From contig CM033403.1 in the NCBI GenBank assembly GCA_019426215.1, positions 2,805,001 to 2,869,000 of the forward strand: 64,000 bases of DNA, read 5' to 3'. Made by a program: the position numbers and the translations under genes. The stretch comes from Buddleja alternifolia. Its lineage: Eukaryota; Streptophyta; Magnoliopsida; Lamiales; Scrophulariaceae. How positions within the stretch are numbered: position 1 is the stretch's first letter; the number at the start of each line of letters is the position of its first letter. Below, one piece after another: positions 1 to 10,835 of the stretch. The notes beneath the pieces are model-generated. The model saw only the letters and a program-made list of their open reading frames with translations. It did no database searches and was not told the origin of the DNA.

Positions 1-320
1 AAAAAATTCCCCCCCAATTTTTCCCGCCCAAAATTTTCCGGACCTTAAAAAAAAAAAAAACCTATTACAGCGGTTCTTCAAAGAACCGCTGTAATAGGTC
101 AAAATATTTAAAAAAAATTCCCCCCCAATATTTCCCGCCCAAAATTTTTCGGATCTAAAAAAAAAATCAACGACCTATTACAGCGGTTCTTAAAAAAACC
201 GCTGTAATAGGTCAAAATATTTAAAAAAATTCCCCCTCATTTTTCCCGCCCAAAATTTTCCGGACCTATTACAGCGGTTCTGAGAAGAACCGCTATAATA
301 GGCTTTGACCGAAAATAAAA
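1..320. repeat. Hairpin array of CACTA element 1
   Basis: Three near-perfect palindromes lie at about 61-98, 174-214 and 264-302. Each is CCTATTACAGCGGTTC, a short loop and the complementary arm, separated by a conserved spacer containing TTTTTCCCGCCCAAAATTTT. It is the inverse of the array at 58294-59200. In CACTA transposons, subterminal repeats of this kind are where the element's own DNA-binding protein attaches; that role is inferred here. Confidence 0.85.
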
Positions 321-469
321 ATCCTCTTTATATCTCTCACTCCTCTTTCTCTTCTTCATTTGAAATTTGAAATTTCATCTTCTTCATTTCCTCTTTATCT
401 CTCACTCCTCTCTCTCTCACTAGCGCCGCCGACACTACCACCTCCATCAACGCCGCCGACACCACCTAT

Positions 470-590
470 ATGTATGGGTGTATGTATATTTGTGTATGTG
501 TGGGTATATTTATTTTGTGTATATGTGGGTGTATATGTATATTTGTGTATGTGTGGGTGTATGTATATTTTTGTATTTATGAAAATATTT
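470..590. repeat. GTGTATGT minisatellite of CACTA element 1
   Basis: A short run of units like GTGTATGTATATTTGTGTAT is the complement of the much longer array at 44301-44783. It belongs to the CACTA interior and shows no sign of coding. Confidence 0.7.
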
Positions 591-607
591 TTTTTGTTGA
601 AATGTTG

Positions 608-890
608 ATGTATCGGAATGACATGAAATTCAAAAGATCATAGAGAAATGGTATTCTAAACAAAATGCATGACTTTGTCATGCGATCTCGGGATTTTAGC
701 CATTTGAGATCGTTTAAGGCCTCAAATTTGCGTTTTTTTACGAAAATGGGGTATTATTATAATAAAACGCAAATTGGAGGCCTTAAACGATTTCAGATGG
801 CTAAAATCCCGAGAGCGCAAGTAATAACTTGCGTTTTGTTCGGAATGCCGTTTCGCTATGACCGTGCAAATTTCGTGTCATTCCAACACG
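608..890. repeat. Long foldback inside CACTA element 1
   Basis: Two arms of about 130 bp are imperfect reverse complements around a centre near 745-755. The outer ends read GGAATGACATGAAATT and its partner near 870-888. The inner parts contain GTTTAAGGCCTC and its complement. Homologous foldbacks occur at 49056-49340 and, with a shortened right arm, at 57811-58020. A transcript through it would form a long hairpin RNA. Confidence 0.8.
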
Positions 891-1130
891 GTCAAAAAAT
901 ATATTTTTTTTAAGGGTCCTGTTACAGCGGTTTTGGAAAAAACCGCTGTAATAGTGTAGCCTATTACAGCGGTTACAGCGGTTTTTAACCGCTGTAATTG
1001 CCTTGATCCCAATTACAGCGGTACCTATTACAGCGGTTAAAACCGTTGTAATTGGCCAAAAAAAACCGCTGTAATAGATCATTTCTGTAGTAGTGATGGC
1101 TGAAGATATTCCGATTAATGTACGAGGTAC

Positions 1131-1146
1131 AATTTTTGTAGTAGTG
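1131..1146. other. Second CACTA terminus
   Basis: TTTTTGTAGTAGTG is a CACTA end of the other type (complement CACTACTACAAAAATTG), matching the end at 45468. It lies 51 bp beyond the end of CACTA element 1 and directly next to env-position sequence of SIRE A. Element 1 therefore probably jumped into the terminal region of an older CACTA that had inserted into SIRE A. The older element's other end is off-window. Confidence 0.55.
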
Positions 1147-1272
1147 AGTGTCGCAGAAAATTTCAAGAAATGAATGATGCTACTCGGGCCAACCAACTCG
1201 CCATGAAAGAACACTTTGAGAAACGCCTAGACACCTTAGAGACTACACTGAAAGATGCTACCAGTGCCAAGC
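1147..1272 (+). pseudogene. SIRE A env-position ORF, fragment 1
   Basis: One frame reads FQEMNDATRANQLAMKEHFEKRLDTLE, which matches the coiled-coil part of the equivalent minus-strand ORF of SIRE B (near 39500-39560, NQIAMKEHFHKRLDDL). The reading frame resumes at 36111 after copia element 1, which is bounded by the duplication CAAGC at 1268-1272 and 36106-36110. This is an extra ORF downstream of pol, as in SIRE/Maximus copia elements. It is a fragment: a CACTA end abuts its left side. Confidence 0.75.
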
Positions 1273-1441
1273 TGATAGGATTATGGCCTCAGATGCCATA
1301 GAGGATAGAATGTATAAGGCATATATCTAGTATTGAACTTAAACTCTTTTTAAATAAAAGACATTATTGAGTTTTCACTTAATTCTTATCTGCATCTATA
1401 AGTTGTGTAAAATGTTTTTGTCCATGTTTTCAGTGCGATCC
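1273..1441 (+). repeat. Copia element 1, 5' LTR, first 169 bp
   Basis: It starts TGATAGGATTATGGCCTC and aligns with the start of the 3' LTR at 34367 (TGTTAAGATTATGCCCTC). It stops at GATCC (1437-1441), where the outer Athila inserted. The remainder of the LTR resumes at 26630 with the duplicated GATCC. Confidence 0.92.
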
Positions 1442-4400
1442 TGACACGCTAAAAGCTAACGTGCTATTGTGGCAAGTGCACTAGTCGTGTGTAGTAATAA
1501 GTGTGGACAAAAAGTCCGGGTTGTCGAACTACGGAGACTTGAATTCTAGTTTAAGATTTGTAATGAAGTGAATAAACAAAGTAAGAATAAATTCAAATAA
1601 AATTTGTAAAGAACAAGAACAAAGATGAGCATGTGATTTAAAACCAATTATAAAGGGAGACTAAGGCACATGCTAGGTTCAAATTGATCAAATATACTTA
1701 TAAAGGTTCTTGTTGAATGATTACACTTATATTGTTATGGTGAGAGCTCCGAGGGTAGAGAATAACCGATGTCTAGCGTATAAACTCCTATGCTTAGATC
1801 GTGATTTCCCAAATATTCCTATCCGGAAATCTAACCACTAAACATGCATTAACGTACTAGAGTTCACTCGATTAGAATCGAACAACTTTACCCGGGAATC
1901 TTTACCTATGTCTAGGGCAATTCCTCATTAGTTGCGGGTCATGATGTGAATTTCTTGCACCCTAAGTTAATTTTCTCCCGAAATATCAACCTAGGCATAA
2001 GATTCTACCATATAGTGATCAAGTATATGCAAGATAGGTAAAAACACAAATTCACATCACATAACAATATAAGTATAACCTCAATGATAAGAGGCATTTT
2101 TACGTATTTTTAAGCCCCGTTGCGTCTATGTTTTAGGTTCATTTATCGCTTGAGTGTTGCCACATGTGCGTTTAATTCGTGCATTAAGTGATTTCAGGCC
2201 TTAAATGGATACAATCGAAGAATGGGCGGAAAATCGACGTATAAAACAAGTTTAGACCAAGTTGCTTCGCACCTCCGCGCCCAAGCGCCCCTCCAACCAC
2301 GCCCAGGCGCCTGACAAGATGCAAATAACATCAACATTCTGCTTTCCGCGCCTAGGCGCCATGCTGTCCACGCCTGGGCGCCGTATCTGCCTTAGTTTCC
2401 ACGGTTGAGCGCTATTTCCTTATATTTAGAGACCGAATTGGATGACGTTCCCTTCTACAAAGTTGTAGAAATTTGTGTTAGCTTCAATTGAGGACTTGAA
2501 TCATCCAAATCGGAGTTTCGTGGAGAGAGTTATGAAGGAAATACAATTACTGCGCAAGACAGAGGCAAATATGCCCAACATTCTGCTGACGGCGCCTAGG
2601 CGCCGTAATTCCCTCGCCTAGGCGCGCCCACACCCGGGTTTTGATTCCTTTAATCCAAAAGTTCATTATTTGAGGATGGAATGGAATATTTAAAAGGGAG
2701 AGGTCAGCACATGTGTTGGGGGACATGCTTGAGGGGAAAATGGATTGTTTATTGCACACCATGATGGGGTGTGGAGTAAAAAAATAGAGAGCCCATCATT
2801 TCTTGTCTTGAAGGAGAGCATCTTCTTCACTTTGGGGAGGGGGGACTCTTGACCGAAGGGTGAGAGGGGGGAGAGAGAGGAGAGTCCATCATTCACTCTT
2901 GACCCATCATCATTCATCACCATTCTTCATCATTTTGAAGATTGCAAAGAAGGGGGGGGGATTGAGCTAGAGATTGAAGCTACAAGCAAGGATTCATCAT
3001 CATTCAAGACTTAGGGAGTTTCTTTTGCATTTCATTTACATGTTTTTGTTAATAACTATGTATATGATTGTTTTAGACTTTCTTGAGCTATTGAATAGAG
3101 GCTAATATTGTAGAACTAAGGCCATGTGAAGGCCAAATTTATGAATCAATATATGTGAAGTTGCTCTTTGTATTAATTCTCCTATTGCTTTGTGTGTTAA
3201 TTCTATGCTTTTATTCCAATCATGTGTTTGATCACCATATGCTTGCTATCTTGCCTAATCTAGTTGTTCGAGAGAAAATAGATTAGGGTGCAAGAGAATT
3301 AACACATCATCCGAAACAAATGAGGGATTTCCCTAGAAATAGGTAAAGATTCCCGGGTGTTGTTAGCCGGATTCGTTCGGGGAAGCTCTAGAACGTTAAT
3401 GCGTGATTTTTTTATTAGATTCTCGGATAGACATATTTAGAGAACCGTCAATTAATCATAGGATTATTATGTGCCGAGACATCGGGTAATAGTTAATTTA
3501 GGAGTTTCCACCAAAGCAATAGGAGTCTAATAATTCGAAGAGTAGCTCATATATATTGACGAGTAGATTCGGTTGTAGCATGTGCCTTAGTCATTTTATC
3601 ATACGTGAGATTAAATCTATAGTACGTTTCTCTTTGGTTCTTCGTTTGTTTAATCTTTTTCTTGCACTTTACTTTAATTATCTTATCTTTTATCGAAAAT
3701 CATAAACTAGAATTCAAGTCTCCGTGGTTCGACAACCCGGACTTTTAGTCCACTTTATTACTACCACGACTAGTACACTTGCTATCAAAGCACGTTAAGT
3801 ATTAGCGTGTCACTCAACAATCATCTATTGTAAGCATATATCACAATTTGACCTTACATGGCCTTAGTCTTATGAATTTAGTTCATGATAGATATTATGA
3901 AAAACAATAATGAATAAATACACATGTTCATAGACATGAATGAAATGAAAAAGCTATAAAAACTCCCTCTAATGTGATAGATGATGGCCCCTTGATTGGA
4001 GCTTCAATTCCTAGCTTTCTCCTCTTAGAATGATGAAGAATGGTGATGAATGAAGCTTGAGGACCTGTTCCTCCTCCTCCTCTCCTCCAAGAATCTGAAA
4101 TTGATAGTCAATCATGAAGAGTATGGGTTCCCCCTCCTTTTATAGCCAAAATTCCACTAAAGTATGCATTAAGAATTCCCATTAAAGTTCCCCAATGAGA
4201 ATTCCACCTAAGGTGATGCTTAAATTTTGGCTTTTAAGATTCCAACCAGCTAAAAAATGCTGAACTTTCGGCCATTAAGAATTCCACCAAGCATAACCAT
4301 GTGAAAACTTCAACAAAACACATGCATGCTGCCATTTTCTTGCTTTCCAGCGCAGTCTTAGTATTTTCCTCATAAACTTCTCCACAGATCTCCAAATTGG

Positions 4401-5091
4401 ATGATTCAAGTCCCCATGTTCAGATAACACATAGATCTACAACGTTACAGAAGGACATTTTGTCCAATTTGGTCTCTAAGTATACCTAAACTACGTTTCA
4501 ACATGGAGGTTGTTTCTGATTTGGCGCCCATAAAGTAAATCTACCAAGAAACACACTTATGACAACCCCTCAACACATGTGCTGAATTATGGCCAAAAGT
4601 GATTCTTACCCATCATATAAGGCTGGAATTTAGGCTGAAAAAGGAGTAACATTCGGACTATCCATGCCTAGGCATGACTAGGAGGGCGCTGGGGCGTATC
4701 CTGGCACATGTACTTCTCTCTTCGGCGCAGCAATCGTATTTCCTTCACAATTATCTCTATAGACCTCCGATTTGGATGTTTGAAGTTCCCATTTGAAGCT
4801 AAGACATACATCTAAAACGTTGTAGAAGGAAACTTTGTCTAAGTCGGTCTCGAAATGTACGGAATTATCGCTCGAATGTGGTAGGAGATGTATAAACCGC
4901 CTCGGTGTTGAAAAACATGCTTGAACTTGTTTTGTACATCGTTTTTCTTCCCTTTTCTTCATGTATTCTCATTTATTACCTGTATTCACTTAGCACACCT
5001 ATTAAATGCAAATGTGACATGATTTAAGCAATAAGTGAATCCAAATCATAAGAATTACGGCCTTAAAAACACGTAAAAACACCTCTTATTA
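1442..5091 (-). repeat. Outer Athila 3' LTR, split by a solo LTR
   Basis: It matches the 5' LTR at 24743-26629 on both sides of the insertion at 2085-3812. Without the insertion it is about 1.92 kb. The terminal dinucleotide at 5090-5091 is mutated (TTATTA instead of TTATCA). Relative to the other LTR it has small indels and scattered substitutions, so this element is clearly older than the inner Athila. Confidence 0.9.
2085..3812 (+). mobile_element. Solo LTR, Athila type
   Basis: A 1728-bp LTR starts TGATAAGAGGCATTTTTACG, ends TTAGCGTGTCA and is flanked on both sides by CTCAA (2080-2084, 3813-3817). No internal sequence is present, so this is the product of recombination between the two LTRs of a former full element. 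Its stretch 3102-3594 is almost identical to 11771-12262 of the inner Athila LTR, while the sequence on either side is clearly diverged. It is related to, but not the same subfamily as, the inner element. Confidence 0.93.
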
Positions 5092-5129
5092 ACACCCCCA
5101 AACTTATCAATTGCTCGACCTCGAGCAAT
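5092..5129 (-). promoter_or_regulatory. Outer Athila polypurine tract with adjacent hairpin
   Basis: On the minus strand AAGTTTGGGGGTGT (5105-5092) lies directly before the LTR, the position where plus-strand DNA synthesis is primed. Just upstream is a perfect palindrome (5110-5129) with arms ATTGCTCG. The same pairing occurs in the inner Athila at 21979-22016. Confidence 0.8.
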
Positions 5130-6798
5130 AAGAGCTATAAGGCAAGACCAACATCATTCAATGGGAGAAAACAAAACAACTAACTAACTCACTTTCGTGG
5201 AGTAAACGATTGCACTTAGCGGGTGCAACAAGCCTTTAAACCTTTGAGTTACCTCAAAGGACGAGTTATAGTCTCGTGAGAGTTTGCATAAGATATACCC
5301 ACAAAATCTAGCAAATTTTCAATCCCAACCGAATCAACACATCTCAATATGATCAACAAAAATGAATGGGATAAAATCAAGCTTTTAAAGTTTACAAATA
5401 TATATATACATATCAACTACTTTTGCTCATGTGACACCAATACTTGAAATGACTCCCTAGAGTATAGTGAAAAATAAATCTAGGGTATTATAGTCGAGAG
5501 GCATCCTTACCAAATTTTGGACATTAATCCCATATCTATCAACTTTTGATCAAACACAAGGCACAAGAATTATAGAAAATCTCAAAATTATAGAAAATCT
5601 CATAGCCATTTAAATTTCATTATCTCAAATATTCAACATTCAATTCATATGGAATTTCCATTAAACTTCATTAAGGCTAGATCATGTGCAATGTTTTATT
5701 CCATTAGGCTTTCTATGACACCCATGTAACAAGTTTTAGACCAATGACTCCCAAACTAGATAGTTTTAGGGCATTAAGTGTAGAGACACTCCTAAGGATT
5801 TAATCACTTGAGTATCAAAGGCCACGAAATAAAACTAGATCTTTTAAACAATTCACTTCTTTTGGCTTGAGCATAGCTCAAATTAGCATAATAGTACAGT
5901 ATATAGGCATGAAACTTTTCACCTCCGGTACGTATTAGCCTGACCACTTTTGGTCATACCAAAATTCAACCTTTTCAATTCATTGTTAGCATATAAAATT
6001 ACTACTCAACTTATAACCTTATGAGAAATCTAAGTTAATATTTCTGGGAATAATTCCTTAAGTGTCTCAAGATGGTTATCCTCTCAACTCCTCTACCTTC
6101 GATTTAAGTGCATTGTGAATCATCTAAAGAATCAATTCTAGTCTAAGGTCTCCACGAGCAATTTCAAAGATATATATATTCCATTAAATTCAGATTATTT
6201 CAAGAATTCATGTCATTTTTCCAAGTAAATCAATTTCAATGCATCAATTGGAAGGACTAAAAATTTTTCATGCTTGATTTTCTCAACAAAGAAGCATATA
6301 AACATGATATCAAACAAACTTTCCCCAAATTCAAGTTAAAAATTAGGATTGCATTTTCAATATTCAAAATAGATACTCTTCTACCCCCAAACTTAAATCC
6401 AACATTGTCCCCAATGTTGTTACAACAGGCATACACAAAGATAAAAGAACACTTACAACCAAGGATATTGAAGAACATCCTTAAGCTTCCAATGCATCCT
6501 TACAAAGTTTCTCCTCTTATCGAGTAAAATAAGAATCTCTAAAGGTGGGGTCCAAATGTGCATCATATCTAACACTTCAACTTTTTAAACCATCAAGCAT
6601 AAGAAAAACATACATGCCAAAGTGCATGCTTGAACACAATAAAAAGAAACAAACTAAACAAAACAAAAACGAAAGCAAAAAGAAAAGAAAACTTACAAAC
6701 TTGGGTTGCCTCCCAAGAAGCGCTAGTTTAGAGTCGGTAGCTCGACTTGAGATAAAGAATCGCTAAAGATCCCGGAGGGGAATGGTCACTTTATCCCT
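5130..6798 (-). other. Outer Athila 3' noncoding block, env-position ORF absent
   Basis: This AT-rich block corresponds to 20676-21978 of the inner Athila and holds no credible gene. It includes a second hairpin (6401-6418, arms AACATTG) followed on the minus strand by a purine tract AAGTTTGGGGGTAG (6394-6381). The pol end is joined almost directly to this block, with only a segment like 18061-18120 of the inner element between them. The whole region that holds the env-position ORF in the inner copy is missing. Confidence 0.75.
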
Positions 6799-9700
6799 CT
6801 ACCCGTCAATCCCAATGTAATGCTTTAATCTTTGGGCGTTTGTCATGAAGGTTCGTCCATTATCCGTTATAAGTTCAATGGCACCAGAAGCATACACACG
6901 AGATACAACAAATGGTCCCGACCATTTTGACTTGAGCTTCCCGGGAAAAAGTCGAAGGCGAGAATTGTATAGTAAAACCTTGTCTCCTTCATGAAATTCT
7001 CGGGGAATAATACGCTTATCATGCCATGTTTTCGTTCTCTCCTTGTAAAGCTTGGCGTTTTCATACGCTTGATGGCACCATTCCTCAAGTTCGTGTAATT
7101 GGAGTAATCACTTGGTACCTACGAGTTGAGAATCAAAATTTAGAAATTTAATAGCCCAAAAAGCGCGATGTTCGAGCTCAACCGGTAAATGACATGCTTT
7201 TCCAAAGACAAGGCGATATGGGGACATGCCAATCGGAGTTTTAAACGCGGTTCTATATGCCCACAAGGCGTCATCTAGTTTAAGGGACCAATCTTTTCTA
7301 GATGCGTTAACCGTTTTTTCAAGAATGCGTTTAATCTCCCGATTCGACACCTCCACTTGACCACTCGTTTGAGGATGATATGGGGTTGAGATTTTATGCC
7401 TTACCCCGTACTTGTTCAGTAAGTGCTCGAATTGTTTGTTACAAAAATGGGTGCCCCCGTCACTAACGATTGCTCTAGGAGTTCCAAAACGAGTGAAAAT
7501 CCTTTTTTTTAAAATCGAGTAACCACCCGAGCATCATTAGTTGGTAAAGCCTCAGCTTCGACCCATTTGGAGACATAGTCGACCGCAACAAGAATATACT
7601 TATTGGAACAAGAACTAGGGAAGGGTCCCATAAAATCAATACCCCATACATCAAATAGTTCACATTCAAGCATGTTATTCAATGGCATTTCGTGTCTTTT
7701 AGAGATGTTACCTGTTCGTTGACACCTATCACAAGATTGAACATACAAGAATGCATCTTCAGAAAGAGTAGGCCAAAAGAAACTTGATTGAAGCACTTTA
7801 GCCACTGTTTTAGAGGGTCCAAAGTGACCACCTACCGACATATCATGACAATGGGCGAGAATTGATGCTATTTCCTCCTCGGGGATACATCGTCGAATGA
7901 GGCCATCTGCACAAATCTTAAATAGATATGGTTCGTCCCACAAATATCGCTTCACATCAAATAAGAATTTCTTCTTTTGATGATAAGTGATATCCGGAGG
8001 AAGAACTCCCGTGACAAGATAATTTGCATAATTGGCATACCAAGGAGCATCATTATGAAGTATAGCATACAATTGCTCATCGGGAAACTCCTCACAAATA
8101 GGTTTATCAAACACGCACTCAGGCTTAGGAATCTCTATCCTAGACAAGTGGTCGGCAACAACATTTTCTACTCCTTTCTTATCCTTAATTTCTATGTCAA
8201 ATTCTTGAAGAAGTAAAATCCACCTAATGAGTCTAGGTTTGGCATCCTTTTTGGCAATCAAGTATTTTAATGCGGAGTGATCAGTGTACACAATTACTTT
8301 ATTCAAAATGAGATAAGCATGGAACTTGTCAAATGCAAATACTATGGCTAGTAATTCTTTTTCCGTGGTTGCGTAATTCATTTGTGCATCATTTAAAGTT
8401 TTACTAGCATAGTAGATGGTTCGAAATACCTTATCCTTCCTTTAGCCAAGGACCGCACCCACCGCGGTATCACTAGCATCACACATCAATTCGAAGGGCA
8501 AACTCCAATCGGGAGGTGCCATGATGGGAGCAGATATCAATAGCTCCTTAAGAGTTATGAAGGCCTGTAAACAAAGGGAATCAAAATTGAATTGTGCATC
8601 TTTGACAAGCAAGTTAGATAACGGCTTTGCAATTTTGGAAAAATTTTTGATAAATCGCCTATAGTAGCCGGCATGACCAAGAAAGCTCCTCACGGCTTTC
8701 ACCGATGTAGGTGGAGGAAGCTTTTCTATTACCTCAATCTTGGCTTGGTCCACTTCAATCCCTTTTTGGGAGATTTTGTGAACTAGCACAATCCCTTCCC
8801 GGACCATAAAATGACATTTTTCCCAATTCAAAACAAGATTTGTTTCCTCACAGCGTTTTAGAACACGGTCCAAATGATCTAGACATGTGTTAAATGAGGT
8901 TCCAAAAACAGAAAAATCATCCATAAAAATCTCAAGGAATTCTTCAACCATGTCATGACAGATCGCCATCATACATCGTTGAAATGTGGCCGGGGCATTG
9001 CATAATCCAAACGGCATCCGCCTATAAGCAAACGTGCCATAGGGACAAGTGAAAGTTGTTTTCTCTTGGTCCTCGGGGGCTATGGCAATTTGGTTATTGC
9101 CGGAATACCCATCTAGAAAACAATAAAAATCATGTCCAGCTAACCTTTCAAGCATTTGGTCAATGAATGGGAGGGGGAAATGGTCCTTACGAGTGGCATC
9201 ATTTAACTTGCGATAATCTATACACACACGCCACCCGGTAAGCATTCGAGTAGGGATTAATTCATTGTTCGCATTTTCTATCACAGTTATTCCGCCCTTC
9301 TTGGGTACTACTTGAGTCGGGCTTACCCATGCACTATCAGAGATAGGATAGATTATACCTGCATCGAGTAGTTTTATAACCTCTTTCTTTACCACCTCTT
9401 GTATTTGTGGATTTGACCGTCTTTGTGGTTGGCGTGTAGGTTTTGCGGACTCCTCCATGAGTATTTTGTGCATGCACACCGCTGGACTCATGCCTTTTAT
9501 ATCCGCAATTTTCCACCCGAAGGCCTTTTTGTTGGCCTTCAATACTCTCATGAGTCGCTCCTCCTGTTCTCCTGTCAAAGAAGATGAGACAATTAAAGGT
9601 AGAGTCTCATTATCATTTAAAAATACATATTTCAAATGTAATGGTAATGGTTTAAGCTCAAGGATAGGGGCCTCTTCGATAGAAGGGCGAGGAGGAGCCA

Positions 9701-10835
9701 AGAGTGATCTTTCTAATTTTTTAGCTCCAACGACGTGGTAAAGAGGTGGCTTCTCTACGCTAAACATGGTTTCCAATTGTTCTTCACTCGCTGAATCGAC
9801 ATCCATAGATTGGGAAAGACATGTCTCCAATGGGTCGTCTACCATTTGTGCCTGAAAAGTCTCATCAATCAACATATCAAATACATCGATGCGTAAACAT
9901 GAGTCAGGATCACATGGGTGTTTAAGCACTTTAAAAACATCAAAGGTGACCTTTTCATCTCCCACATTTAAGGTTAGCTTACCATTTGCAATATCGATTA
10001 CCGCCTTACCAGTGGCTAGGAATGGTCTTCCTAGGATCAGGGGTACCTCAACATCTTCCTCCATATCAAAAACCACAAAGTCAACCGGGAAATAGAATTT
10101 GTCGACTTGAACGATTACATCTTCGATTATTCCCCGTGGTCTCTTGATTGATCTATCGGCAAGTTGGAGGCTCATTGAAGTCGGCTTTGGGTTACCAAGG
10201 CCCAACTTTTTGAAAAGAGAGTACGGGAGGAGGTTGATGCTAGCTCCCGAGTCACACAAAACTTTTTCGAAGGATAATGGCCCAATCGTGCAAGGAATAG
10301 TGAGACTCCCAGGGTCTTCAAGTTTCATTGGTAATTTATTAAGCAATACGGCGGAGCATTCCTCAGTTAGGCACACCGTTTCGTTTTCCTCCCACTTTTG
10401 TTTGTTGGATAAAATATCCTTGAAAAATTTAACGTAATTTGGCATTTGTAAAATTGCGTCTATAAAAGGAATATTAATTCTAACCTCACGAAGAATTGCT
10501 AAGATTCGAAGGAAACTTGGATCCATCTCCTTTTTTTTTCTTTCTATGTGCATTAGGAAATGGCAGACGGACCTCGATGGGAGGATGCGTTGGAGTTGAA
10601 GAGCCCGCTGTGGAGGGTTCAGGAGGTGGCGTCTGGGCGCGACAATCGGCGCCAAGGCGCTGGGTCTCGGGCGCCTGAGCGCGATCATCGGGATGCTCGG
10701 GCGCACAATTGCGAAGCATTCGTTCACTGTGGATTGATTCCGGTGCCTGGGCATTCTCATCGAGGCGCTCGGGCGCGGAAATGCGAACAACATCATTGAC
10801 TACCTGTTTGCCACTTCTTAAGGTGATGGCGTGGC
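6799..10835 (-). pseudogene. Outer Athila pol, decayed
   Basis: Read on the minus strand from the inner insertion at 10835, the order is: end of gag with AITLRSGK, aspartic protease ([11 protein letters not shown] near 10240), reverse transcriptase (FMDDF near 8920), RNase H ([10 protein letters not shown] near 8270), integrase zinc finger (HCHD and CDRCQR, 7850-7720), integrase core (GIDFMGPF near 7630) and a C-terminus ending with the stop at 6799. It closely parallels the inner pol (12633-17981). A glutamine codon of RNase H has become TAA (8442-8444). Homopolymer-associated frameshifts occur near 7505 (T run) and 10540, with another near 7110. The catalytic RT aspartates remain, but no intact protein can be made. 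Confidence 0.9.

Larger units (their letters stand above)
1..1095 (-). mobile_element. CACTA element 1, non-autonomous, left part outside window
   Basis: The right end reads CTGTAGTAGTG, the complement of a CACTA terminus (CACTACTACAGAAATGA). In order, the interior holds a tandem array of hairpins with the core TTACAGCGGTT, a GAGA/CTCT-rich stretch with GCC repeats, a short GTGTATGT minisatellite, a foldback of about 280 bp, and more hairpins. The same order, inverted, occurs in the copies at 48731-50291 and 57592-59216, so this copy lies in the opposite orientation. No transposase is encoded. The other terminus is off the left edge, so the target duplication cannot be read. It sits inside, or beside, a second CACTA terminus that ends at 1146. 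Confidence 0.85.

Noticed and set aside
4678..4962. ORF of 94 codons, repeated at 26216-26500
   Set aside because: Both copies are the same position of the outer Athila LTR; duplication reflects the LTR pair, not a gene.
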